Source: Chloroflexi bacterium bin125
Lineage (GTDB): Bacteria; Chloroflexota; Dehalococcoidia; Bin125
Length of the DNA stretch: 64,000 bases
Assembly: GCA_002239025.1 (NCBI GenBank)
Contig: MPNM01000003.1
Location: forward strand, 1-64,000
Direction: 5' to 3'
Shown: positions 46,741-54,919 of the stretch, piece by piece
Layout of the letters: every line of letters begins with the position of its first letter
Position numbering within the stretch: the stretch's first letter is position 1
The notes under the pieces: model-generated
Databases searched by the model: none
The model's input: the letters and a program-made list of their open reading frames with translations, nothing else
Told to the model about the DNA's origin: nothing
Program-made: the position numbers and the translations under genes

Positions 46741-47871
46741 GTGCTGCCGAGCGATGGAGTGACGCATCCGAGAGCAGTATGGATCGCCTGGTCTTCGCTT
46801 CTGTTCCTCTGTGCAATCTCGATTGTGGCCTGCTCAGACGACATTCCCGAGTGGTCGACGGACTCGGAGACCATGGAAACATCCAGACTCCCGACCCAGA
46901 CCTACGTACCGTTGGCTCATGTCCAATCTGCCCTTCGAGGCCCGCTTCACTACTCATCCTGGCTTGGGCGGGAAAACCACATTGATTCGGCAGTTAGTTA
47001 CCTCATCGCTGAGCCAGCCGCCAGTTATGGCGCCCTCGTCTTCCAGGTTGCTTGTACGCAGGGCGAAGTCGAGTTCTACATGATCGGTCCGCAAGAGACC
47101 GTTGCAGATTCCTTTGCGGTCGAGGTCAAGGTTGACGGCGGCAGCGCTGAGCAGCAGCGCTGGCAAGGTGTCGGCTCGCTTGGGTTGGAGCTGGTTGGCA
47201 AGGATGCGCAATCGTTCTACAGCGAGTTGCGTTTCGCTGAGCATCTGTCAATCACAGTCCCAGAACTCCGCATCGGCCCCGCCGACGTTCCTGTCAGACA
47301 GCTATTGAACACCTCGATACAAGACAATCTTGACTACTGCGGCGACTATCACCCAACCGAGCGGCGCGTCGCCGAGCCGACACATATGCCATTGACCGGC
47401 GTGGGCGGCGCAGTCTCGCCTTATCTGACATATGAGGCAGTCGAGAGTGTATTCGGCAGCAGAATCATTCTTACCTCAAGCGTGCGAGTCGCAGCGCTCC
47501 AAGCGGATGAGTCCGTGCCTGGTCTGCGACTCGTCCTGCTGTGCAGTGGCGTCGGGCGGTTCGTTGTTCGATTTGAAGGCCTGAGTCTTGAGCACGTCTC
47601 TAGTAGACCGCTTGAGTTCATCGTGACGATGGATGATTCAGTTGCAACCAGGAGTGAATGGTGGATCTCAAGCGATGGGGACGAGGTCGTCGCCGATGTC
47701 GAAGAAGTAGGCCTGCTTGCTGGTATGTTGCTGGCCGACTCAATGACCCTGCAGATCCCGGATCTGGAAATCGGACCGGTGGTGTTCGATCTCACTGGCC
47801 TGCTGGAAACTCCGATCCAGGGCAACCTCGACCACTGCGGAGCCTACGCAGAGAACAAGTCCAGTTCCTAG
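46741..47871 (+). CDS. Lipoprotein with an internal duplication
   Basis: The 376-residue protein has a signal peptide ending in SIVAC (Cys31) and a short Ser/Thr-rich linker. Two similar halves follow. Half 1 has Cys105 and Cys200; half 2 has Cys268 and Cys366, giving spacings of 95 and 98. Both halves end with the same pattern: SITVPELRIGP then TSIQDNLDYCGDY, and TLQIPDLEIGP then TPIQGNLDHCGAY. The cysteine pairs probably form disulfides. No family is recognised. The start codon is GTG 46741. The next gene, also encoding a secreted protein, begins 103 bases later. Confidence 0.7.
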   Translation: MLPSDGVTHPRAVWIAWSSLLFLCAISIVACSDDIPEWSTDSETMETSRLPTQTYVPLAHVQSALRGPLHYSSWLGRENHIDSAVSYLIAEPAASYGALVFQVACTQGEVEFYMIGPQETVADSFAVEVKVDGGSAEQQRWQGVGSLGLELVGKDAQSFYSELRFAEHLSITVPELRIGPADVPVRQLLNTSIQDNLDYCGDYHPTERRVAEPTHMPLTGVGGAVSPYLTYEAVESVFGSRIILTSSVRVAALQADESVPGLRLVLLCSGVGRFVVRFEGLSLEHVSSRPLEFIVTMDDSVATRSEWWISSDGDEVVADVEEVGLLAGMLLADSMTLQIPDLEIGPVVFDLTGLLETPIQGNLDHCGAYAENKSSS

Positions 47872-47974
47872 CAAAGCGCTGCTCCGGCAAATCCGCGTGG
47901 GAACCCATCCGACCGCTGCGTCGTCCAACAATCATGGGCGCTAGATTGTCGCCACAAACCAACGGGAGCACTGC

Positions 47975-49993
47975 ATGACCCGATCCCGACTCTGGCTGCT
48001 GGCCCTGGCGCCCATTCTTGCCGTTGCGATCATTGCAACTCAGCACTACGTCCTCGCCGATTCCACCGACTCGACCGACTTGCGCGGGTTCAAGACCTGT
48101 GGCGACCTGCATGAGCACTACGTCAAACTGTCGTTGAATTCGATCACCGAGCAAAGATACGAAGATGAAGAAGAAGCCGCCGCCGACGACTTTAACGACT
48201 TCCCAGCTACAGGCGCCGACGGCGGAGATGCAATTGAGCGAGAAGAAGCAGCCCAAGAAGAGGCGGAAGAAACCGCCTCGGACGAAGGCGTGGTCTCAGA
48301 GACCGGCACCAATGTCCAGGAGCGAGGCGTTGACGAGTCGGACATCATCAAGACTGATGGCACGCACTTCTACATCCTGCGACCACAATCGCTGCTGATT
48401 GCGAAGATCTCCGAGAATGGCCCGCTGGTCGAGGTCGGACGGATCGAGTTCTCGGAGCTCGGACATCGGCAGGAACTGTTGATCGGCAGCGGCAAAGCAG
48501 TCGTCGTGCGCCAGCTTGATTCGGCGCCCGGCATCATCAAGCTCGACGAAGAGCTGATCAAGCCAGGCGGCGATCTGACCTACGCGCGTCAACAGAGCGA
48601 GGTGCTCGAGATAGACGTAAGTGATGCCGCTTCGCCGACATTGCTGCGTGAACTGGACCTCGACGGTCGCTTCCTCAGCGCCCGGCTGGTGGGCAACGAC
48701 CTGCGCCTGGCGATGCAACACAGTTCGGTCATCCCATATGTCTCGCCCTGGGCGTTCGGCTGGCAGAACCGCGAGACCAACGCCGAGCGGTACAACGAGG
48801 CGTTGCAGGCTTCCTTCAAACTGGGCCAGTGGTTCCCACTGTTTGGCCTCGAGGACCACTCCGACAGTTCGTTTTCGCATGGCTATTCGGTCGAATGCTC
48901 ACAGACGTTTGCGCCTGTGAACCGACTGCCAACGCGCTGGGGCGAACCGCCCAGTACGGCATTCATGTTGTCATTTGATCTGACCGAAGGCATCGGCGAA
49001 TGGGGATCCGTTGGCGTACTGGGGATGGCGACCAATCCGACGGTCTACGCATCCACGGACTCGCTCTACCTCGCCGCGCCAACCGACAATTGGCAGGACA
49101 CCGCGATTCACCGATTCGACATCAGCGACCCTCTTGAACCGACTTACTTCGCTGGCGGAATCGTTAGGGGACAATTGCTCTCGCAGTGGTCCCTCTCGGA
49201 ACACAATGGCTATCTCCGTGTTGCAACGACCGACTTCAGTAAGTGGCCGTCTGTCAGTAGCGTCACCGTATTGGGGTCCGAGGTCGCAATGGTGTCAGAA
49301 CACGATGGCCGAGATGGCCCCGCGCGGCGCCTGGAACAGATCGGACGGGTCACGGGTCTCGGCGCAACCGAGAGCATCTTCGCTGTCCGCTTCGCCGGAG
49401 ATGTTGGTTACGTGGTGACATTCCGACAAGTCGATCCGCTCTACGTGCTCGACCTCTCCGATCCGACCGACCCAAAGCAAGTCGGTGAGCTGAAGATTCC
49501 CGGCTTCTCCCGCTACCTGCATCCGCTCAGCGGTGGACTGCTGTTCGGCGTGGGACGCGACGCCGATCCTCGGACCGGCTGGGAGCGAGGTCTGCAGGCG
49601 ACGTTGTTCGATGTCTCGGACCCGTCCAATCCGACGCAGATCGCTGTGCTGCCGCTGGGCGACGATGCCTACAGCCCGGTCGAGAACGACCACAGAGCAT
49701 TCCGGTACCACAACGGCACCGCCTGGATCCCCGTCGGACCCAACGACTACTGGCTGCGGCAGAACCATGACGGCGCCTTCTTCGGAGTACGAGTGTCCAG
49801 CGAAGGTCTCACCCACGAGTCGACGCTGAGGGTCCACGGAGAGGCCAGGCGAGCAATCCCGGTGGGAGAACAGATCCACCTGCTAGGCAGCGAGGAAGTC
49901 CGAACCTACGACCTCGAGGACAACACGGATCTCGGGGCGCTGAGTTTCGCTCCCGAATGGGACAACCGCTGGCTGCCGGTCTGGCCGGATTAG
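47975..49993 (+). CDS. Secreted beta-propeller domain protein (PF09826 type)
   Basis: The 672-residue protein has a signal peptide (WLLALAPILAVAIIATQHYVLA), an acidic stretch rich in Glu and Ala around residues 60-110, and then the family's typical entry sequence TNVQERGVDESDIIKTDGTH. Repeated propeller blades follow (for example LYVLDLSDPTDPKQVGELKI). The propeller is probably displayed outside the membrane. Ligand unknown. It follows the duplicated lipoprotein gene on the same strand. Confidence 0.87.
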   Translation: MTRSRLWLLALAPILAVAIIATQHYVLADSTDSTDLRGFKTCGDLHEHYVKLSLNSITEQRYEDEEEAAADDFNDFPATGADGGDAIEREEAAQEEAEETASDEGVVSETGTNVQERGVDESDIIKTDGTHFYILRPQSLLIAKISENGPLVEVGRIEFSELGHRQELLIGSGKAVVVRQLDSAPGIIKLDEELIKPGGDLTYARQQSEVLEIDVSDAASPTLLRELDLDGRFLSARLVGNDLRLAMQHSSVIPYVSPWAFGWQNRETNAERYNEALQASFKLGQWFPLFGLEDHSDSSFSHGYSVECSQTFAPVNRLPTRWGEPPSTAFMLSFDLTEGIGEWGSVGVLGMATNPTVYASTDSLYLAAPTDNWQDTAIHRFDISDPLEPTYFAGGIVRGQLLSQWSLSEHNGYLRVATTDFSKWPSVSSVTVLGSEVAMVSEHDGRDGPARRLEQIGRVTGLGATESIFAVRFAGDVGYVVTFRQVDPLYVLDLSDPTDPKQVGELKIPGFSRYLHPLSGGLLFGVGRDADPRTGWERGLQATLFDVSDPSNPTQIAVLPLGDDAYSPVENDHRAFRYHNGTAWIPVGPNDYWLRQNHDGAFFGVRVSSEGLTHESTLRVHGEARRAIPVGEQIHLLGSEEVRTYDLEDNTDLGALSFAPEWDNRWLPVWPD

Positions 49994-50055
49994 TGTCGGT
50001 GTCCTCGCAGGAGGGTGGCAACGTAGCGCAGCGGTTGGACGGTGGACCGGAGCGG

Positions 50056-50076
50056 GTCCCCGTGTGAAACGGGGAC
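50056..50076. repeat. Type B palindrome
   Basis: The arms GTCCCCGT and ACGGGGAC surround GTGAA. It lies between the beta-propeller gene and the CaiB promoter region and resembles the B palindromes at 34292 and 58012. Confidence 0.65.
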
Positions 50077-50093
50077 TGGGGAGGGGCTGCGCA

Positions 50094-50099
50094 TATACT
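50094..50099 (+). promoter_or_regulatory. Candidate -10 element of the CaiB/HicAB unit
   Basis: A TATACT hexamer in GCATATACTCG lies about 35 bases before ATG 50134. The same string with one change lies upstream of the enoyl-CoA hydratase gene at 1153. No clear -35 box. Confidence 0.3.
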
Positions 50100-50133
50100 C
50101 GGCTTCGTAGTTTGCGATGCTGAGGATGTTCTG

Positions 50134-52542
50134 ATGGCCCCACCTTTGACTGACACTCGTGTGCTTGACCTGTCTTCGGGAGCAGTCGGTGGGATTGCGA
50201 CGATGGTCCTGGCCGACTTTGGCGCTGAGGTCGTGAAAGTCGAGCCGGTTGGCGGAGATCCCTGGCGCTCGCTGGCGGCGGCTCCGATGTGGCTGCGCGG
50301 GAAGCGATCGGTGGAACTAGATGTGGTCGCGGACCGTGGGCGGCTGGACGACTTGATTCGTGAGGCCGATGTGGTCGTTTCGACCGATTCTCCGGCCCAG
50401 GCCCAGGCTCGGAAGCTGGAGTACTCGGACATCCGGGCGTTGAACGAGTCGGCGGTGTTCTGCTCGATTACGGGCTTCGGATCGACTGGTCCCTACGCCG
50501 AGTATCCGGCCTATGAAGGCGTTGTCTCGGCCAAGTCGGGACGGATGATGTCATTCGCCGGCCAGCGTCTGCGCGAGGGGCCGGGGTTTGCAGCGGTGCC
50601 GGTGGGATCGCATGGGGCCTCGCAGGGCGCGGTACAGGGAATCCTGGCAGCGCTGATCGAGCGGCAGCGTTGCGGTCGTGGGCAGATCGTCGAAACGTCC
50701 TTGCTCCAGGGCCTGATGCCGTTCGACTTGCTCCTCCTGCTCCTCACTCAGCTTTCCGAGCGCGAGCCCGAGGTCTATCCGCAACTCTTCAGCATCGGCG
50801 GTGGCATGCCGACGCTCAACTATCACCCCGTGATGACGCGCGACGGCGGCTGGATTCAGCTCGGCAACCTGCTCGAGCACCTCTTCTACGCCTTCATGGA
50901 CGCCGCGGATCTCACGTTGCTGTTCGCCGAAGAGCAGTGGCAGGGCGGCCAGGCCGAGTGGACACCGGAGGCGACAGAGGAAATGCGAGACCGCATCCTC
51001 GAGCGAATGCAGGAGAAGACCACCGACGAGTGGATGGAGATCTTCCGCGCGCAGGGCAACGTCGCCGCCGAGCCATTCACGCCGACCCACGACGCGGTCG
51101 GAAACCTCGACATGGCGGCCAACGGCGACACCGTCACGATTGAGGATCCGGGGCTGGGACCGGTCAAGCAGATCGGCCCGATCGCGCATCTGCGTGAGAC
51201 GCCAGCAGACGTCTCGCGACCGGCGCCGGCAGTCGGAGAGGCCAACGGCTTCTCCTGGACGTCCCGGAATGGCGATGTTCCGATGAACACGACCCCGAAC
51301 GGCGCTTCACCCTCGGGCAAGCCGCTGGACGGATTCACCGTACTGGAGTTTGCCACGATCATCGCCACGCCAATCGGCGTCTCGATGCTGGCCGACCTTG
51401 GCGCGCGGGTGATCAAAGTAGAGCCCATCGGCGGCGATCCATTCCGCGGCATGGGCGGCGGTCCGCTGCGAGGCTTGCTCGCTTCGAAGACAAACGCGGC
51501 CAAGGAATCGATCTGCATCGACCTCAAGTCCGCCGAAGGACAGGCGATCGTCGCCGAGCTGATCGTCAACGCCGACGCAATCGTGCACAACTACCGGCCC
51601 GGCGTCCCTGACCGCCTGGGTATCGGCTATGAAACGGCCAAGGCCATCAAGCCGGACATCGTATGGGTGTCGGCCAATGGCTATGGTCCCGACTCGCCAG
51701 GCGCACGCCGACCCTCAGCGCACCCGATTCCCGGCGCAGTCATCGGAGGAGCGCTGTTCCAGGCGGGATCGGCGATGCCGCCGCAGGGCTGCGAGACGAT
51801 TGAAGAAATCCGCGAGGCGTCGCGTCAGTTGATGCGCGCCAATGAAGCGAATCCCGACCCCAACACAGGCGTGCTCGTCGCATCGGCGACGCTGCTCGGT
51901 TTGTACGCGCAGCGGCGCTACGGGATCGGGCAAGAAATCTACGTCAATATGTTGACGGCCAATGCCTATGCAAACAGCGACGACTTCCTTCAGTACGAGG
52001 GCAAGACGCCGCGTCGGCAGGTCGACGGCGAGCTCTACGGGACCGCGCCGTGGTATCGGCTGTACGAGGCCTCGGAGGGCTGGGTGTTCTTCGCGGCGCT
52101 GACCGACGACGAGTGGTCGGCATTCTGTCAAGAAGCAGCTCCGCAGCTGGTGGATGCTCGAGTGCAGGACGAAGACACTCTCGCTTCTGCGCTCGGTGAA
52201 GTATTCGAGCAGGCTCCGGCCGAGGAATGGGAACGACGGCTCACGGCCGTCGGTGTCGGCTGCGTCCAGGCCGACTCGGGCAACTGCGGTGAGTTCTTCT
52301 CCAAAGACGAACACGTCCTTGTGAACGGCTTCAGTCCGGTCGCCAATCACCGGAGAATGGGTGACGTGCGTCGTTGGGGTCCGCTGACCAAGATGGCCGG
52401 TGGTCGCGACGACTACGGTCCGGGAGTGCTGGCCGGCCAGGAGACGGACGAAATCCTGGCCGAAGTCGGTCGGTCGTCCGAGGACATCGAGCGTCTGCGC
52501 TCGGAAGGCGTGGTCTGGTCGGAGCCAGTTGAACTGGCGTGA
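50134..52542 (+). CDS. Double-domain CaiB/BaiF (class III) CoA-transferase
   Basis: The 802-residue protein contains two complete class III CoA-transferase domains, residues about 1-375 and 390-800. Each opens with the same pattern (VLADFGAEVVKVEPVGGDPW and MLADLGARVIKVEPIGGDPF). The family's catalytic Asp lies in a D-x-N-T-G motif. The second half keeps it (Asp575 in DPNTG). The first half has Ser159 in GSHGAS at the aligned position, counted back 25 residues from a shared GxGQ motif. So probably only the C-terminal half is acyl-transfer active, unless the halves share an active site. The end overlaps the HicA start by four bases. Confidence 0.88.
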   Translation: MAPPLTDTRVLDLSSGAVGGIATMVLADFGAEVVKVEPVGGDPWRSLAAAPMWLRGKRSVELDVVADRGRLDDLIREADVVVSTDSPAQAQARKLEYSDIRALNESAVFCSITGFGSTGPYAEYPAYEGVVSAKSGRMMSFAGQRLREGPGFAAVPVGSHGASQGAVQGILAALIERQRCGRGQIVETSLLQGLMPFDLLLLLLTQLSEREPEVYPQLFSIGGGMPTLNYHPVMTRDGGWIQLGNLLEHLFYAFMDAADLTLLFAEEQWQGGQAEWTPEATEEMRDRILERMQEKTTDEWMEIFRAQGNVAAEPFTPTHDAVGNLDMAANGDTVTIEDPGLGPVKQIGPIAHLRETPADVSRPAPAVGEANGFSWTSRNGDVPMNTTPNGASPSGKPLDGFTVLEFATIIATPIGVSMLADLGARVIKVEPIGGDPFRGMGGGPLRGLLASKTNAAKESICIDLKSAEGQAIVAELIVNADAIVHNYRPGVPDRLGIGYETAKAIKPDIVWVSANGYGPDSPGARRPSAHPIPGAVIGGALFQAGSAMPPQGCETIEEIREASRQLMRANEANPDPNTGVLVASATLLGLYAQRRYGIGQEIYVNMLTANAYANSDDFLQYEGKTPRRQVDGELYGTAPWYRLYEASEGWVFFAALTDDEWSAFCQEAAPQLVDARVQDEDTLASALGEVFEQAPAEEWERRLTAVGVGCVQADSGNCGEFFSKDEHVLVNGFSPVANHRRMGDVRRWGPLTKMAGGRDDYGPGVLAGQETDEILAEVGRSSEDIERLRSEGVVWSEPVELA

Positions 52543-52745
52543 ACGATCGCGAATTCTTAAGGCGCGCGAGACGGTACGCTCGCAGAAAGCGGCTGTCCTT
52601 CGCTTTCGATCCTGAACGTGGGAAAGGCAGTCATGGCCTTGTAACTGTCGGGCCGAACAGAACGGTGATGCCCCGAGGCGAGATTGCGCAAGGTACCTTG
52701 GTTTCAATGATGAAGGATCTGGAGATTGACAGAGGGGACTTCTAA
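52539..52745 (+). CDS. hicA: HicA-type mRNA interferase toxin
   Basis: The 68-residue basic protein has the HicA core: GKGSHG with the catalytic His, then a PRGEIAQGTLVSMMKDLEI tail. It starts with GTG 52539, overlapping the CaiB stop by four bases, so its translation may be coupled to a metabolic gene. The HicB antitoxin follows 3 bases later. HicA toxins cleave mRNA; the antitoxin blocks this. Confidence 0.82.
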   Translation: MNDREFLRRARRYARRKRLSFAFDPERGKGSHGLVTVGPNRTVMPRGEIAQGTLVSMMKDLEIDRGDF

Positions 52746-52748
52746 GTC

Positions 52749-53237
52749 ATGCGCTATGCGTACCCGTGCTCAATAGAGCGAGACGTCGAAGAGTTGCAGA
52801 AGACTGGACGCGAAGCGTATGTGATTTCGTTCCGAGACATTCGCGGGGCTAACTCGTGTGGTTGGTCTTGGCCGGAAGCGCTGGAGATGGCTGAGGACTG
52901 CTTAGACGTGGCGCTCTCCTGGTTCATGGACGACAACATCGATCCCCCTTCTCCGAGCCCGCTTCAATTGGGCGAGGTCATGGTGGCGGCGAGCCCGATC
53001 ATGGCTGGCAAGTTGGCAATCTGCTCTGCAATGCGCGAACAAGGAATGACGCCCAGCGAGTTGGCCGAGCGCATGGATATGGGTGACGAGAAGGTGCGCC
53101 GTCTGCTCGATCCCCGATACCGCACCCATATGACCACAGTGCAACGCGCGTTGGCAGTCGTCGGACGATCGCTTGTCATAGAAGACTGCGCAGTTGCTTC
53201 GCCCCCCGCGTCGATCGCTGTTGGGTCGCGTTCCTGA
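52749..53237 (+). CDS. hicB: HicB-type antitoxin with a C-terminal helix-turn-helix
   Basis: The 162-residue protein has a degenerate RNase H-like HicB domain (YVISFRDIRGANSCGWSWPEALEMAEDCL) at residues 20-60. A helix-turn-helix around residues 95-125 follows (GMTPSELAERMDMGDEKVRRLLDP). It should bind HicA and the operon promoter. Because the pair appears to share the CaiB promoter, autoregulation could spread to that gene; this is inference. Confidence 0.82.
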   Translation: MRYAYPCSIERDVEELQKTGREAYVISFRDIRGANSCGWSWPEALEMAEDCLDVALSWFMDDNIDPPSPSPLQLGEVMVAASPIMAGKLAICSAMREQGMTPSELAERMDMGDEKVRRLLDPRYRTHMTTVQRALAVVGRSLVIEDCAVASPPASIAVGSRS

Positions 53238-53300
53238 GCTGAAGACGGACTATCGCCCAAGCACACGTACACTGCTCCTGTCGATGAAATGGAGCGGATC

Positions 53301-54500
53301 ATGGGACTCAGGGGCGAAGCGGCGATTGTCGGGATTGCAGAGTGGAAGCCGGAGCGGCGGCCTACGGCTCCGCCGATGTTCACCCTCGAGCAGTGGGCCG
53401 AGCTGACCCGCGAGGCCCTGGACGATGCTGGGATTGACCCCTCAGAGGTTGACGGCATCTGTTGCACCAACATCCGCGAGTCGGACTCGTTCGTGCCTTC
53501 GACGATCACCGAATATCTCGGCCTTCAGGTCAACTTCGCCGAGGTCGTCGACCTGGGTGGCGCATCCTGTGCTGCGATGGTCTGGCGGGCAGCGGCGGCG
53601 ATCGAGCTGGGTCTCTGCAATGTGGTGGTGATCGCCGCGCCGTCGTGGCCCTCACCCAGACCGCCGAACCCTCCGAGTGGACCGAGCAGCTGGCGCTACG
53701 GCGCGTCCTCGGCCAACTATGGGTCGCCGCAGGCCGAATTCGACATTCCCTACGGCAATGTCGCCCAGAACTGTGGCTACGCGCAGATCGCGATGAAGTA
53801 CGGCGCTGAGTACGGTTACGATGCTGAGGCGTTGGCCAAGATTGCCGTGGACCAGCGGGTGTCTGCCAATCACAATCCGGCGGCCGTGTTCCACAACGTG
53901 CCGATCACGGTCGAGGACGTACTCAACTCGCCCGTGATATCCGACCCGATCCACATGCTCGAGATTGTCATGCCCTGCGTCGGAGGCGCAGCCATTGTCG
54001 TGGCCGGCAAGGATGTGGCCCGGCGCTCAAAGCATCGACCGGCATGGATTTCCGGCTTCGGTGAACGGGTACTGCACAAGACGCCGACCTATGCCGAAGA
54101 TCTGCTCTCGACGGCATTGATTCCCGCTGCCGACCAGGCCTTTGCCATAGCCGGCCGGAGCCGTGAGGAAGTAGACCTGATCTCCGTCTACGACTGTTAC
54201 ACAATCACCGTACTGATGACGATTGAGGACGCTGGATTCTGTCCACGCGGCGAGGGTCAACCCTTCGTGCGCGAGCATGATCTGTCGTTCAAGGGCGACT
54301 TCCCCTGCAACACGCACGGCGGACAGCTCGGCTTCGGTCAGGCAGGACTCGCGGGTGGGATGTCGCACATCACCGAAGGCGCGCGCCAGGTGATGCGCCG
54401 CGGCGAAGACCACCAGGTGCCCGACGCCGACGTCGCCTTCATCACCGGCAACGGCGGATTGATGTCCGAGCAGGTCGCGTTGATCCTGGAGGGCGACTAG
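53301..54500 (+). CDS. Thiolase-family (SCP-x type) acyl-CoA acyltransferase
   Basis: The 399-residue thiolase-fold protein has the active-site Cys in LGGASCAAMVWRA, an NTHGGQLGFGQAG histidine motif and a late GNGGLMSEQ motif. It resembles SCP-x-type thiolases, which usually work with a DUF35 partner, as here. ATG 53301 has GGAG at a good distance; an in-frame ATG at 53289 is also possible. The stop overlaps the DUF35 start by one base. Confidence 0.9.
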   Translation: MGLRGEAAIVGIAEWKPERRPTAPPMFTLEQWAELTREALDDAGIDPSEVDGICCTNIRESDSFVPSTITEYLGLQVNFAEVVDLGGASCAAMVWRAAAAIELGLCNVVVIAAPSWPSPRPPNPPSGPSSWRYGASSANYGSPQAEFDIPYGNVAQNCGYAQIAMKYGAEYGYDAEALAKIAVDQRVSANHNPAAVFHNVPITVEDVLNSPVISDPIHMLEIVMPCVGGAAIVVAGKDVARRSKHRPAWISGFGERVLHKTPTYAEDLLSTALIPAADQAFAIAGRSREEVDLISVYDCYTITVLMTIEDAGFCPRGEGQPFVREHDLSFKGDFPCNTHGGQLGFGQAGLAGGMSHITEGARQVMRRGEDHQVPDADVAFITGNGGLMSEQVALILEGD

Positions 54501-54919
54501 TGGCAACCGACGAGCTCCGGCCCCCATTGCCAACACCGATTGACCGGACGCAGCCATTTTGGAATGCGCTGCGCGAGCACACAGTCAAGATCCAGTACTC
54601 GCCGTCAAGCGACCAGTGGGTGTTCTATCCGCGATCACACGCACCGTTGACGCTGCAAACCGATCTCGAATGGCGCGAGATCTCGGGAGAGGGCACGCTC
54701 TACACCTACACCATCGCCCGCCGACCAACCGCCCCCGACTTTGCCGGCGAGCAACCGCAGATCATCGCCGTGGTCGAATTGGACGAAGGCCCGCGGCTGA
54801 CCTCGACGTTGGTCAATGTGGCGGAAGACCAGATCAGTGTCGGTATGCGGGTCCGGCCCTGGTTCGAGGATGTCCCCGGCACGGAGACGACATTGCTCCG
54901 ATATGAACCGGCTACATAG
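54500..54919 (+). CDS. DUF35/OB-fold partner of the thiolase, without zinc-ribbon cysteines
   Basis: The 139-residue protein has the DUF35 order: an N-terminal helix (RTQPFWNALREHTVKIQYSP), a short ribbon region, then an OB fold (GEGTLYTYTIARRPTAPDFA). DUF35 proteins normally have two CxxC pairs in the ribbon; here the matching part reads YSPSSDQWVFYPRSHAP with no Cys. Zinc binding is therefore probably lost. It starts with GTG 54500 at the thiolase stop. The pair likely forms one complex. Confidence 0.82.
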   Translation: MATDELRPPLPTPIDRTQPFWNALREHTVKIQYSPSSDQWVFYPRSHAPLTLQTDLEWREISGEGTLYTYTIARRPTAPDFAGEQPQIIAVVELDEGPRLTSTLVNVAEDQISVGMRVRPWFEDVPGTETTLLRYEPAT

